DNA of 64,000 nucleotides from Pseudoalteromonas luteoviolacea (lineage in GTDB: Bacteria > Pseudomonadota > Gammaproteobacteria > Enterobacterales > Alteromonadaceae): contig NZ_CP015411.1 of NCBI RefSeq assembly GCF_001750165.1, positions 304,501 to 368,500 of the forward strand, in the 5' to 3' direction. Positions 1 to 9,013 of the stretch are shown piece by piece. Both the position numbers and the translations under genes were made by a program. Numbering within the stretch: the first letter of the stretch is position 1; every line of letters begins with the position of its first letter. The notes beneath the pieces are model-generated. The model was not told where the DNA came from, ran no database searches, and was given only the letters and a program-made list of their open reading frames with translations.

Positions 1-1
1 C

Positions 2-775
2 AAACAGTATGATCTTGTCTTTAATGATTTTGAGCCAGTGTCAGCATGGGCTGCAAAGTTAGCCAAAGTGCCTGTTGTAGCGATGAGTCATCAGGCCGCA
101 TTTTTATCTCCAGAGGTCCCATTGTTTGGCGCTGGGTTTATGGAGCGAGCTTTGATCCGCTGGTTTGCGCCTGCCAACGTGCATTTGGGGGTGCATTGGC
201 AGCCTTTTGCAAAAAATATTCTTCCACCGTTTATTTCATATCATGGCTGTGCCAAAGCCTCTATTGCAAATAAAGTCTTGGTGTACTTACCCTTTGAAGA
301 TTTAAACAGCATTGTTGAGCTGCTAGGTGATTTTCCAGATAGAGAGTTTTATTGTTATCACCCAGACGCCCAAGATCAGTCTTTGAATCATATTCATTTA
401 CGCTCGCCTTCTCGCAGTGGCTTTTTAGAAGACTTAGCCAGTGCATCCGGTGTTGTGGCCAATGCGGGGTTTGAATTGTCTAGTGAGGCATTGAAGTTTG
501 GTAAGAAGTTGTTACTTAAGCCTCTACAGGGGCAATTTGAGCAATTAAGTAATGCGATGACATTGCAGTCTCTTGGGTTAGCGGAAGTGATGAATTATCT
601 CAACTCCGAAGCACTAGGGGAGTGGTTGGAACATCCAGAAGGCCAAATAATCGATTTTCCTTCCGATGCAACCCCGTTAGCGAAATGGTTAGCGAACGGT
701 CAGTGGCAAGATTTCGACAGCTTACACGAAAGTTTATGGCAACCAATCCTCTATAACAGGAACAAAGTTGCATAA
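2..775 (+). CDS. Glycosyltransferase-like protein (MJ1255/VC2487 type), 3' part
   Basis: The frame is open from the left edge, so the start lies outside; 257 residues are visible. The segment YDLVFNDFEPVSAWAAK followed by PVVAMSHQ resembles the central part of the MJ1255/VC2487 family of UDP-glycosyltransferase-like proteins. A Gly-rich stretch near ASGVVANAGFELSSEAL looks like the nucleotide-sugar binding region of GT-B folds. The substrate cannot be read from the sequence. No signal peptide or membrane segment is seen in the visible part. The family call rests on recalled motif similarity only. Confidence 0.6.
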   Translation, partial: KQYDLVFNDFEPVSAWAAKLAKVPVVAMSHQAAFLSPEVPLFGAGFMERALIRWFAPANVHLGVHWQPFAKNILPPFISYHGCAKASIANKVLVYLPFEDLNSIVELLGDFPDREFYCYHPDAQDQSLNHIHLRSPSRSGFLEDLASASGVVANAGFELSSEALKFGKKLLLKPLQGQFEQLSNAMTLQSLGLAEVMNYLNSEALGEWLEHPEGQIIDFPSDATPLAKWLANGQWQDFDSLHESLWQPILYNRNKVA

Positions 776-882
776 GATGTAAATTCTTTGAAATATTTTT
801 GCTTAAGCATGTAGATTCGATTTCGGCGCAAGATGAGTTTGGCTATACTGTATTGCAGGTTCTGTAATAATTAGGTAACTGT

Positions 883-2763
883 ATGGCTCTACTTGAAAAT
901 CTAACCATTAAAAGGCGTTTGCAATTAAACGCAGTTGTTGTTGGTGTTGCATTGCTGGTAATGCTGGCGGTGATCATCACCGAAGCCAATACAATGCGCC
1001 AGTTGAATGAAACCATTCAATATGCAGAAGAACTGGATGTTCATGAGTTATCCATGCGCAAGTATGAGAAAAACTTTCTGTTTTACAAAGATGTAGCGGC
1101 GTTGGATAAATATGAAAAGGAATATCGTTTACTAAAAGAGAAAAAAGCTAAGTTAGAAGCGGTTTTTATCAATTTTAATATCGATTTAGGCCAGTTAGAT
1201 CAGTTTGAGATACTTGTTACTCAGTATCACAAAGAATTTAATCGGGTTGTTGAGTTGCAGAAAACCATCGGTTTGCATCCAAAAGATGCACTGTATGGTG
1301 AGCTGAGAAAAGCGGTGCATGGTGTTGAAACGCTATTAAAGCAAAAAGAAGATTACAAGCTTTTGACTACTATGCTGCAGTTAAGACGTGCAGAGAAAGA
1401 TTTTATGTTACGTCTGGATACAAAATACCTAGGTAAATTTAATAAGTATATAGACACTTTCGAGTCTCAAATCAGAGAGTCAAGCCACGATCGCGTCTAT
1501 CAACAGGAGTTAGTTAGATTGCTGGGTGTATATCAGAAGAAGTTTAAGGGTCTGGTCGATGCACAGGTCGAGCTTGGAGTTGATTTGAACAGCGGTGCAC
1601 TGGGCGATATGCGCAAAGTGGTTAAAGAAAGTGATGCGGTTGTGCAAGCTATCGTACAGCAGACCAAACAAGAAATTGCTGACAATGCGGATTTTGCGAA
1701 AACCGTTGCTATCCTTATTTTTGTTGCTGCCGCTGCAATTGTGATGATTTTAGTGTGGTCAACGAGCCGTTCGATTATTCGTCCGGTAGAGCGTGTGTAT
1801 CAAACGATTGAGCGCATTCGACGTGAGAATAATTTGGGTATATTGATAGAGCAAAGTGGTAATGATGAAATCACCATTATGACACGTGATTTTAATAGCT
1901 TAATTGAAGATTTCAAAAACCTAATTTCTGACGTAAATCGTGCGCTAGTGACAATCAATGATGCGACAGAGCACTTATCAGCAACAACGGCACAAACCAG
2001 TGCTGGCATGAATGAGCAATTACATGAAGCAGATATGGTAGCGACCGCTGCGACCGAAATGCAGGCCACCATTCAAGATATTTCTCATAATACTGAAGCG
2101 GCTGCGCAAAAGGCGGAGTCGACCAATAATAATGCGCAACAAGGGCGCAGTGAAGTAACCTCAACCATTGACCATATCATGGCACTGTCTCACTCATTGA
2201 GTGGCGCATCGGAAGTAGTCGGACAGTTAGAGCGCGATGGTGAAACCATTGGCTCAGTGCTGGACGTGATCCGAGGCATTGCCGAGCAGACTAACTTACT
2301 TGCGTTGAATGCGGCGATTGAAGCTGCACGTGCCGGTGAACAAGGCCGTGGCTTTGCGGTTGTTGCTGATGAAGTAAGGTCACTCGCTCAGCGTACCCAA
2401 GACTCAACGCAAGAGATCGAAAGTATCATCTCTACACTGCAACAGCGTACACAGGATGTGGTGAGTATTATGGAAGAATGCCGCAGCCAGAGTAATGAAA
2501 GTGTGGAGCAAGCTGAGCGAGCAGGTGAGTTGTTAGGCCTGATCACTGAGGATGTACAAAATATCATGGATATGAGTACGCACATTGCAACGGCAATTGA
2601 TGAGCAAAATCAGGTCGCATCTGAAGTGAATAAGAATGTGGTGAAGATCAGGGACATTGCGCAAGGGGCGTCTGAGCATGCGGCGTCCAATGCACAAAGC
2701 AGTGAAGAGCTCTCTGAGCAGGCGCGTGCATTGCATCACGCTATCGACAAATACAAAGTATAA
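883..2763 (+). CDS. Methyl-accepting chemotaxis protein with HBM-type sensor domain
   Basis: A 626-residue chemoreceptor. TM1 lies at about residues 15-34 and TM2 at about 271-292. The all-helical periplasmic region between them contains MRKYEKNFLFYKD and a second similar RRAEKDFMLRLD segment, the pattern of the helical bimodular (HBM) domain, which in characterised members binds small organic acids. A HAMP linker follows (about 293-346), then a cytoplasmic signalling hairpin with the conserved tip around EQTNLLALNAAIEAARAGE (about 465-485). There is no C-terminal CheR/CheB-tethering pentapeptide; the protein ends KYKV. It stands alone, with no che genes nearby. A TATACT -10-like hexamer lies at 844-849. 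The ligand is unknown. Confidence 0.92.
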   Translation: MALLENLTIKRRLQLNAVVVGVALLVMLAVIITEANTMRQLNETIQYAEELDVHELSMRKYEKNFLFYKDVAALDKYEKEYRLLKEKKAKLEAVFINFNIDLGQLDQFEILVTQYHKEFNRVVELQKTIGLHPKDALYGELRKAVHGVETLLKQKEDYKLLTTMLQLRRAEKDFMLRLDTKYLGKFNKYIDTFESQIRESSHDRVYQQELVRLLGVYQKKFKGLVDAQVELGVDLNSGALGDMRKVVKESDAVVQAIVQQTKQEIADNADFAKTVAILIFVAAAAIVMILVWSTSRSIIRPVERVYQTIERIRRENNLGILIEQSGNDEITIMTRDFNSLIEDFKNLISDVNRALVTINDATEHLSATTAQTSAGMNEQLHEADMVATAATEMQATIQDISHNTEAAAQKAESTNNNAQQGRSEVTSTIDHIMALSHSLSGASEVVGQLERDGETIGSVLDVIRGIAEQTNLLALNAAIEAARAGEQGRGFAVVADEVRSLAQRTQDSTQEIESIISTLQQRTQDVVSIMEECRSQSNESVEQAERAGELLGLITEDVQNIMDMSTHIATAIDEQNQVASEVNKNVVKIRDIAQGASEHAASNAQSSEELSEQARALHHAIDKYKV

Positions 2764-2771
2764 CCTCTCAA

Positions 2772-2794
2772 GCGCCTAAAGCAGATTTAGGCGC
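2772..2794. terminator. Inverted repeat between convergent genes
   Basis: A perfect 9-bp inverted repeat, GCGCCTAAA / TTTAGGCGC with a 5-nt loop, starts 8 bases after the chemoreceptor stop. It has no clear T run, so its role as an intrinsic terminator is only plausible. Confidence 0.45.
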
Positions 2795-2856
2795 ATCACC
2801 TTCGAGCGTGTCTAAAAGGTTTCAATCGATGATGCGTTTAATTCACAAGCCCTGAT

Positions 2857-3231
2857 TTAAGGGACAAACTTGATTGGCACACTGTTTTGACTCTGGTGGT
2901 GTGCTGCTACCTTATCCTGATATTGTTGCCACAGCTGTTTTTGGTGATTGCATAACTTACGCAGGTACTGCCAACTAAAAAGGCCTGAGTTATGGCCATC
3001 ATCAAAGCACAGCCTAACGGCGTAATGGCCAACTGGTTCAATGGTCACGATGGTGACGTTTTGTTTATTTAAGACCAGTTGAGCTTGCTCTGGACTATGA
3101 CCCTGCACTTCGGCAGAGGGGGAGTGGGTTCGTAAAAATTCCGCACTGACAGAGACGTGAAGATCATCGTCAAAGGTAATGTTGAGCAGTTTGCTCTGGC
3201 GGTGATAGTGGAGCTTGGTTACTTGATACAT
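2857..3231 (-). CDS. DUF971 family protein (gamma-butyrobetaine hydroxylase N-terminal-like)
   Basis: A 124-residue protein. The pattern KLHYHRQSKLLNITFDD, the late FDDGHNSGLFSWQYLRKL and the spacing between them match the DUF971 domain, known as a free-standing protein and as the N-terminal domain of gamma-butyrobetaine hydroxylase. In that context the fold carries a zinc site; here the usual cysteines are not evident. It follows hslU in the same direction, a frequent arrangement in gammaproteobacteria. The start codon comes directly after a terminator-like hairpin, leaving no room for a normal ribosome binding site. Its function is not known. Confidence 0.8.
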   Translation of the reverse strand: MYQVTKLHYHRQSKLLNITFDDDLHVSVSAEFLRTHSPSAEVQGHSPEQAQLVLNKQNVTIVTIEPVGHYAVRLCFDDGHNSGLFSWQYLRKLCNHQKQLWQQYQDKVAAHHQSQNSVPIKFVP

Positions 3232-3257
3232 AAAAATGGGGCCAGCTTAGCTGGCCC
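3231..3257 (-). terminator. Intrinsic terminator after hslVU, abutting the DUF971 start
   Basis: On the minus strand GGGCCAGC - TAA - GCTGGCCC (3257 to 3239) is followed by CCATTTTT and then directly by the ATG of the DUF971 gene at 3231. The perfect 8-bp GC-rich stem with a T run is a good Rho-independent terminator for the hslV-hslU transcript. Confidence 0.8.
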
Positions 3258-3267
3258 TGTCTCCAAA

Positions 3268-4596
3268 TTATAGGATGAAGCGACTAAGGTCTTCATCTTT
3301 AACCAGCATATCTAAATGCTGTTCAACGTATTGAGCATCAATCGTCAGTGCTTGACCTGATTTCTCTGACGCGTCGAAAGAAATTTCTTCCATCAGCTTT
3401 TCCATCACAGTGTGAAGACGTCTAGCACCGATGTTTTCTGTCTTTTCATTCACCTGCCATGCGGCTTCTGCAATGCGTTCGATGGCATCATCAGTAAAGT
3501 CGACAGACACTTGCTCTGTTTTTAACAAGGCCTGTTGCTGCTCAGTCAGTGAAGCATGCGGCTCTGTCAGAATGCGTTTAAAGTCTTTTGCGGTGAGTGC
3601 TTCTAGCTCTACACGGATCGGCAAGCGGCCCTGCAATTCAGGAATAAGATCCGATGGCTTCGCCATTTGGAATGCGCCTGACGCAATAAACAAGATGTGA
3701 TCGGTTTTCACCATACCGTGTTTGGTACTGACCGTTGAGCCTTCAATTAAAGGCAGTAAATCACGTTGTACGCCTTCACGGCTGACATCTGGACCTGACG
3801 CTTCACCACGCTTACAGATTTTGTCAATTTCATCAACAAATACAATGCCGTTTTGTTCCACAGCAAAGATGGCTTGTTCTTTTAGCTCTTCAGGGTTAAC
3901 CAGCTTGGCAGCTTCTTCTTCAATGAGTAACTTGAAAGCTTCTTTGATTTTCAGTTTGCGATTCTTTTTCTTATCACCAGATAAGTTTTGGAACATGCCT
4001 TGTAGCTGGTTGGTCATTTCTTCCATACCAGGAGGCGCCATGATCTCTACTTGCGGCGATGTCTCAGCGATGTCTATCTCAATTTCTTTATCGTCTAACT
4101 GGCCTTCACGCAGCTTTTTACGGAACACTTGGCGAGTTGAACTGTTTTCAGCTGGCTGTGCTTCGCCCCAAGCGTCTTTTGCTGGTGGCAATAGAGCATC
4201 AAGAATACGCTCTTCAGCCGCTTCTTCTGCACTGTGTTTATGCTTTTTAGTTTGCTGTTCGCGGGTCATTTTAAATGACACTTCTACTAAATCGCGGATA
4301 ATGGTTTCAACTTCTTTGCCGACGTAACCCACTTCGGTGAATTTGGTTGCTTCCACTTTGATAAATGGCGCGTTAGCCAGCTTGGCAAGACGACGTGCGA
4401 TCTCGGTTTTACCAACACCCGTTGGACCAATCATTAGAATGTTTTTTGGGGTGACTTCAGCGCGAAGATCGTCATTAAGTTGCATGCGACGCCAGCGGTT
4501 ACGAAGTGCGATGGCCACTGCTTTTTTAGCCTTGTCTTGACCAATGATATGTTGGTCTAGCTCATGAACGATTTCTCTCGGTGTCATTGCTGTCAT
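3268..4596 (-). CDS. hslU: ATP-dependent protease ATPase subunit HslU (ClpY)
   Basis: A 442-residue AAA+ unfoldase that forms the HslVU protease with HslV and threads substrates into the peptidase chamber in the cytoplasm. The start MTAMTPREIVHELDQHIIGQ fits the family. Walker A GPTGVGKTE is at about 57-65. Walker B VFVDEIDK is at about 253-260. The C-terminus ends DLSRFIL, the tail that inserts into HslV to activate it. A charged, divergent I-domain lies between the Walker motifs, as in other HslU. It is 11 bp downstream of hslV in one operon. Expression is probably heat-responsive by family, though I did not identify a sigma-32 promoter. Confidence 0.98.
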   Translation of the reverse strand: MTAMTPREIVHELDQHIIGQDKAKKAVAIALRNRWRRMQLNDDLRAEVTPKNILMIGPTGVGKTEIARRLAKLANAPFIKVEATKFTEVGYVGKEVETIIRDLVEVSFKMTREQQTKKHKHSAEEAAEERILDALLPPAKDAWGEAQPAENSSTRQVFRKKLREGQLDDKEIEIDIAETSPQVEIMAPPGMEEMTNQLQGMFQNLSGDKKKNRKLKIKEAFKLLIEEEAAKLVNPEELKEQAIFAVEQNGIVFVDEIDKICKRGEASGPDVSREGVQRDLLPLIEGSTVSTKHGMVKTDHILFIASGAFQMAKPSDLIPELQGRLPIRVELEALTAKDFKRILTEPHASLTEQQQALLKTEQVSVDFTDDAIERIAEAAWQVNEKTENIGARRLHTVMEKLMEEISFDASEKSGQALTIDAQYVEQHLDMLVKDEDLSRFIL

Positions 4597-4607
4597 GGAT
4601 TTTCCTA

Positions 4608-5126
4608 TTACAATTCTTCGATGGTCTGGAAGTTGTTGGTGAATACACAGATATCACCGGCAATCTTCAAGCTTTTCTCGACGATTTCGCGTGCACTTAA
4701 ATCGGTATTTTCAATCAGTGCAGTAGCTGCTGCTTGCGCAAAATTACCGCCGCTACCAATTGCGATTAGGTCGTGCTCTGGCTGCACAACATCACCATTA
4801 CCAGTGATAATCAAAGATGCAGTCTCATCTGCAACGGCAAGGAGTGCTTCTAGTTTTCTCAATGCGCGATCCGTTCGCCAGTCTTTGGCCATTTCGACAG
4901 CTGCGCGTGTAAGGTGTCCTTGGTGCATTTCTAGTTTTGTTTCGAAACGCTCAAATAGTGTAAATGCATCGGCAGTACCGCCAGCAAAACCTGCCAGCAC
5001 TTTACCGTTATAAAGACGACGCACTTTTTTTGCATTGCCTTTCATCACCGTATTGCCAAGAGACACTTGGCCGTCACCGCCGATAACCACTTTGTCATCG
5101 CGACGAACACTTACGATAGTAGTCAT
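4608..5126 (-). CDS. hslV: ATP-dependent protease peptidase subunit HslV (ClpQ)
   Basis: A 172-residue N-terminal threonine protease. After removal of Met1 the mature chain begins TTIVSVRRDDKVVIGGDGQV, with Thr2 as the catalytic nucleophile and a downstream GNAKKVRRLY segment matching the proteasome beta-type fold. It assembles as a double hexamer capped by HslU. Length matches the family. It lies between an ftsN-like gene upstream and hslU downstream, the usual gammaproteobacterial order. Confidence 0.98.
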   Translation of the reverse strand: MTTIVSVRRDDKVVIGGDGQVSLGNTVMKGNAKKVRRLYNGKVLAGFAGGTADAFTLFERFETKLEMHQGHLTRAAVEMAKDWRTDRALRKLEALLAVADETASLIITGNGDVVQPEHDLIAIGSGGNFAQAAATALIENTDLSAREIVEKSLKIAGDICVFTNNFQTIEEL

Positions 5127-5201
5127 AGTATTCCTTAAAAGAGGCCTTTGCCTCGGATAATTATATCAATAAATGCATAGATGAGGGCAGCTGGGCTAAT
5201 T

Positions 5202-5741
5202 TCAAGTCCAGCCCCAAATTCCGCAATCAACGATTTTGATGCGTTGTAATCTGTTCTTGTCGCTTTCAGCTTCACGTTTTTTCTCATAAGGCCCTAAACG
5301 GACACGATACCAGACACCATTACTCCCCTCAGTACGACGGATTTCCGATATCAAGCCTGCAAACGCGATACGCGCCTTACGTTTTTCTGCCTGTTCATAA
5401 GTTCGAAATGAACCACATTGCATTTGGAAAGGGCCTCTTGATTTAATGACCTTAACCTCAGCTTCTACTTGCGCTGTTTTCATATCATTGATAAACGTAG
5501 GTGGGCGTGGTAACTCTTTCTTTTCTTCGACTACCGCGGTAGGCTCTGTGGGGGTCTGAGCCTGTTCTACTTTGGCGGGATCTGCATGTTCTTTGATAAA
5601 CCACAGTCCATAGCCAAACCCCCCAATCAATAGTATTGCAAAAGCCGCGAGGACTTTTGGAAAAGGTTTTTGTGCTTTAGGCTGCTGTTTTTTTTGGCCC
5701 TTTTTTCTGGGCGTTTTATTTATATAATCGTGTTGTGCCAT
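5202..5741 (-). CDS. ftsN: FtsN-like SPOR domain cell division protein
   Basis: A 179-residue bitopic inner-membrane protein. A basic cytoplasmic N-terminus (rich in Lys/Gln, residues 1-28) precedes one TM helix (about 30-49, AAFAILLIGGFGYGLWFI). A Pro/Glu-rich periplasmic linker follows, then a C-terminal SPOR domain (about 98-179) with QMQCGSFRTYEQAEKRKARI and WYRVRLGPY motifs. SPOR domains bind denuded septal peptidoglycan, and FtsN triggers septal synthesis. It is shorter than E. coli FtsN (319 aa) but lies in the same place between priA and hslV. The gap to priA is only 6 bp. Confidence 0.85.
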   Translation of the reverse strand: MAQHDYINKTPRKKGQKKQQPKAQKPFPKVLAAFAILLIGGFGYGLWFIKEHADPAKVEQAQTPTEPTAVVEEKKELPRPPTFINDMKTAQVEAEVKVIKSRGPFQMQCGSFRTYEQAEKRKARIAFAGLISEIRRTEGSNGVWYRVRLGPYEKKREAESDKNRLQRIKIVDCGIWGWT

Positions 5742-5747
5742 AACTGT

Positions 5748-7919
5748 TTAGTAGGTGTCCATAGGATCAACATCAATATTCCAACGCACGCGTGTTGCAA
5801 GCTTGTGGCTGCTTATATATTCCTTTAATTGCGTGAGATACTGATGCAAAACATTACGTTGTGTTGCTTGTATATGTAATTGATAGCGATACTTTCCTGC
5901 AAGGCGCTCCATCGGCGCCGGGATCGGTCCCAGCAATTGTATACCAGAGAATGGTTGTGCAGGAACCAGATCAGATAAAAATGTCATGACCAAATTTGCA
6001 GAAGTGGCTTCTGCCCTGATGAGCGCCAAGTGAGTATAAGGTGGCAGCATGGCCTCGTGTCGCTCTGTGAGGGCATAGCGAGCGAAGTCTTGATAGCCAT
6101 TATTTACTAAGTCTTGCAGCAGTGGATGTTCAGGAAAATGAGTTTGTAAAATCACAGTTCCTGCCTCACCGCTTCGACCAGCCCGCCCTGCGACTTGAGT
6201 GATCAGCTGTGCCATATGTTCAGTTGCTCTAAAGTCACTGGAGTATAGACCACTATCAACATCTAAAATGACCACCAGAGCGACATCGGGGAAGTGGTGG
6301 CCTTTAGCTAACATCTGTGTGCCAATTAAGACTTGAGCGCCGCCTTGATGAATTTTTTCAAGTGCACTTTCTAAGCTGCCTTTTCGGCGTGTGGAGTCTC
6401 GATCAATACGGCTGACGGGCACGTCGGGAAAATGTGACGTGACAAATTCTTCTAGCTGCTCAGTGCCAAGTCCTGTTGGCATAATTTGTGTGCTTCCACA
6501 ATCAGGACACTGATGGGGGACATACTGCTGTTCGCCGCAGTGATGGCATACCAAACGCTGCATGGTTTTATGATAAGTCGCGCTGGTGCTGCAATGCTGA
6601 CAATCACTTAGCCAGCCGCATTCATGGCAGATTAGCGTGGGCGCAAACCCCCGGCGGTTAAGAAAGACCATCGCTTGCTTACCCATAGATAGGGTGCGCT
6701 CTATGGCTTTCAAGCTGGTACTTGCGAAGCCGCCTTGTGTCTGCTGCGCTTTCATATCAACCAATAAAAATTGATTGTCCTGACTGGTTTGTGCACGCTT
6801 GCTGAGCGTGAGCAATTGAAATTTATTGTCTAATGCCTTTTTTAAGGTTTCAAGAGCCGGAGTAGCGGTGCCTAAGAGTAATGGGCACTGGGATTGATGT
6901 GCTCGGTAAGCGGCCAAATCACGTGCATGGTACCTCAAACTATCCTGTTGTTTGAATGAATGATCATGCTCTTCATCTACGATGATCATTGCCAGAGACT
7001 TAAATGGTAAGAAAATACTAGAGCGTGTTCCGATGACCAGTGCGGTAGTGGCTTGTTGCGCTCTACGCCATGTGTGAAGGCGCTCATTATCGGTTAAATT
7101 TGAGTGCCACAGATCAATTGGAAGCCCAGGAAAGCGTTGCTTAAATCGATTGACTGTTTGTGGGGTAAGGCCAATCTCTGGCACGAGTACGAGTGCTTGC
7201 TGTCCTGCACTGAGCACTTTTTCCAGACATTGCAAGTAGACTTCGGTTTTGCCGCTACCCGTCACGCCTTCAATTAAAAAAGTGCGAAACCCCTGAGTAT
7301 GATTAATGGCGCTGCATGCTGTCGCTTGCTCTTCATTTAAAATTGGCTTGCTGCCCACTGATAACGCTTCATGTTGCCATGAGGTATCAGCGCGTAACTC
7401 TTCGCGGATCAACTGCTTTTCTAGCAAGCCTTTTATTTGTGCTTGTGTAAAACCTAGGGTTTTTAGTTCCGTATGTGTGGCATCGCCTGCGGTGCGTAAC
7501 TGCTCAATTAAGGCTAATTGCTTTTTAGCCCGCAGTTGAGAGATGACTCGCCCTTCATCTGTTAAAGTGAGCATAGGCACTTGAGTCTTATCAGCATCTT
7601 GACCATCTCGAAGTGCGCCAGGTAGTGCGGTAAATAAAGTTTCACCGAAAGGGTAACAATAATAGTGACTGATAAATTGTAAAAAGCTCAAGTGCGCACC
7701 ATCTAAAATAGGGCTCTCATCGATGATGTCATCGATTGGCTTTATTTTATCTTCAGGTACATCACTGTGAGTCTTCAACTCTGTGACAACAGCTACGCAG
7801 CGTCGATTGGCAAACTTGACCCAAACACGGCCCCCCACACAAGGCGACATAGATGCATGGTAGGTGTAATCAAATGTTTTGTGTAAAGGAACTTTTATTG
7901 CGACAGCTGCAAATGGCAT
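5748..7919 (-). CDS. priA: Primosomal protein N' (replication restart helicase PriA)
   Basis: A 723-residue 3'-5' superfamily 2 helicase that reloads the replisome at stalled forks. Visible: Walker A GVTGSGKTEVYLQ (about 216-228), DEEH box (IIVDEEHDHSF, about 315-325) and a zinc-binding insert with four CxxC pairs (CHECGW, CQHC, CHHCGEQ, CPDCGS at about 430-475). The late helicase motif QVAGRAGRSGE is also present. The N-terminal DNA-binding domain begins MPFAAVAIKVPLHKTFDY. It heads the minus-strand run priA-ftsN-hslV-hslU. Confidence 0.98.
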   Translation of the reverse strand: MPFAAVAIKVPLHKTFDYTYHASMSPCVGGRVWVKFANRRCVAVVTELKTHSDVPEDKIKPIDDIIDESPILDGAHLSFLQFISHYYCYPFGETLFTALPGALRDGQDADKTQVPMLTLTDEGRVISQLRAKKQLALIEQLRTAGDATHTELKTLGFTQAQIKGLLEKQLIREELRADTSWQHEALSVGSKPILNEEQATACSAINHTQGFRTFLIEGVTGSGKTEVYLQCLEKVLSAGQQALVLVPEIGLTPQTVNRFKQRFPGLPIDLWHSNLTDNERLHTWRRAQQATTALVIGTRSSIFLPFKSLAMIIVDEEHDHSFKQQDSLRYHARDLAAYRAHQSQCPLLLGTATPALETLKKALDNKFQLLTLSKRAQTSQDNQFLLVDMKAQQTQGGFASTSLKAIERTLSMGKQAMVFLNRRGFAPTLICHECGWLSDCQHCSTSATYHKTMQRLVCHHCGEQQYVPHQCPDCGSTQIMPTGLGTEQLEEFVTSHFPDVPVSRIDRDSTRRKGSLESALEKIHQGGAQVLIGTQMLAKGHHFPDVALVVILDVDSGLYSSDFRATEHMAQLITQVAGRAGRSGEAGTVILQTHFPEHPLLQDLVNNGYQDFARYALTERHEAMLPPYTHLALIRAEATSANLVMTFLSDLVPAQPFSGIQLLGPIPAPMERLAGKYRYQLHIQATQRNVLHQYLTQLKEYISSHKLATRVRWNIDVDPMDTY

Positions 7920-8094
7920 GTGTGCTCCAAGTGATCCGCCTATTGCGTAAAGTATAAATGTGAAGTGGGGTGAGTATACCTCATCACCCCGTGCTTGTGA
8001 GTGTAAATTGCCAGCAGTAAACAGGAATAATAAAAATCTAATGGATTACTAATTTATTGCTTGTAGTTTGAGCATGAAAGACCTAAAATACGCG

Positions 8095-8172
8095 TCCAAT
8101 TTATTTGTATAACGACGTATGGTGCCAAACTTCGGGTTTGGAGAGCGATACGGCCTTAACTAGAGGTTTCCT
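8095..8172 (+). promoter_or_regulatory. Probable ribosomal protein L31 leader (autoregulatory 5' UTR)
   Basis: The roughly 75 bases before rpmE contain a clear hairpin, CCAAAC-TTCGG-GTTTGG (8125-8141), within a conserved-looking GC-richer island in an AT-rich gap. The last part, AGAGGTTTCC, supplies the ribosome binding site. Gammaproteobacterial rpmE mRNAs are known to carry an L31-binding leader. Identity here is inferred from position and structure. Confidence 0.45.
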
Positions 8173-8388
8173 ATGAAAGACGGTATTCATCCTAAGTACG
8201 AGACGATCTCAGCAACTTGTTCTTGTGGTAACAAATTTGAGACGCGTTCAACACTTTGTAAAGACATTCACCTAGACGTATGTTCTGAGTGTCACCCATT
8301 CTACACTGGTAAGCAGAAGATTCTTGATACTGGTGGTCGTGTTGATCGCTTCAACAAGCGCTTTGGCGCATTATCTGCTAAGCGTTAA
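8173..8388 (+). CDS. rpmE: 50S ribosomal protein L31, zinc-binding (C+) form
   Basis: A 71-residue large-subunit ribosomal protein. The four zinc-ligand cysteines of the C+ form are visible: C16 and C18 (CSCGNKF), C37 and C40 (CSEC), with the typical HPFYTGKQK after them. It is monocistronic, with its own leader and terminator. In bacteria with both L31 forms, the C+ form is the zinc-replete version; a paralogue lacking cysteines may lie elsewhere. Confidence 0.98.
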   Translation: MKDGIHPKYETISATCSCGNKFETRSTLCKDIHLDVCSECHPFYTGKQKILDTGGRVDRFNKRFGALSAKR

Positions 8389-8410
8389 TTTCGACTTAGT
8401 TGATAATAGA

Positions 8411-8435
8411 AAGCACCTATGGGTGCTTTTTTTGT
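8411..8435 (+). terminator. Intrinsic terminator of rpmE
   Basis: AAGCACC-TAT-GGGTGCTT followed by a run of seven T, starting 22 bases after the rpmE stop. Confidence 0.9.
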
Positions 8436-9013
8436 GCCCGTAAGGATGTTTTTCACCACATATTTCATATCGCAAGTCTAATCTCCCACCAATAAAAATC
8501 ATTTGCAATTTGGTATTGTATTAAAAAGTTGCCATATTTGTTTTATAGCATAGTTAGCGATGCAGCCTGCATTGATAATAATCCATTGAGTGTGGCCCAT
8601 CGCATTGTGAATGGTTTAGCATGAGTTGAGTGTTTAAATTTATCTTTGTTTTGAATAGTTATGCTATAAAACTTTGTCATTAAGTTTTTATAAATTCATT
8701 TAAATGTCACTAAATGCTTTTATCTTACAGTAAAAGTGGTTTATTTATTTAAAGATGATTGTTGTGTATCAAAAATGGACTTTTTGCATATAAATTAACC
8801 TGTAATGGCCAAAGGTAATTTGTATAAGCGTTAATTTATAGCAGTAAATATTGATGAAAAGTGGCTTAAAAGTCGCTAAATTACAAAAAATATCGGCTAA
8901 CAGGATAGACCTGATAGTGCTTGAATTAATTTTCAAAAAAGGTATTGTTGAAAGCAGTTAGCGAATTTTTATCTCACTCTCACTTTTAACTTCTCGTAGG
9001 AAAAAATCGCGTC
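8436..9013 (+). other. Long AT-rich non-coding gap before the malic enzyme gene
   Basis: About 580 bases with no credible coding frame. It is very AT-rich, with many short A/T runs, and must hold the promoter of the malic enzyme gene. A purine-rich GTAGGAAAAAA stretch (8997-9007) lies just before the start. I could not single out an operator or a promoter with confidence. Confidence 0.5.

Noticed and set aside
3722..4327. A 201-codon open frame antisense to hslU
   Set aside because: It lies wholly inside a strongly conserved gene on the other strand, has Ser/Leu-rich shadow composition and no ribosome site.
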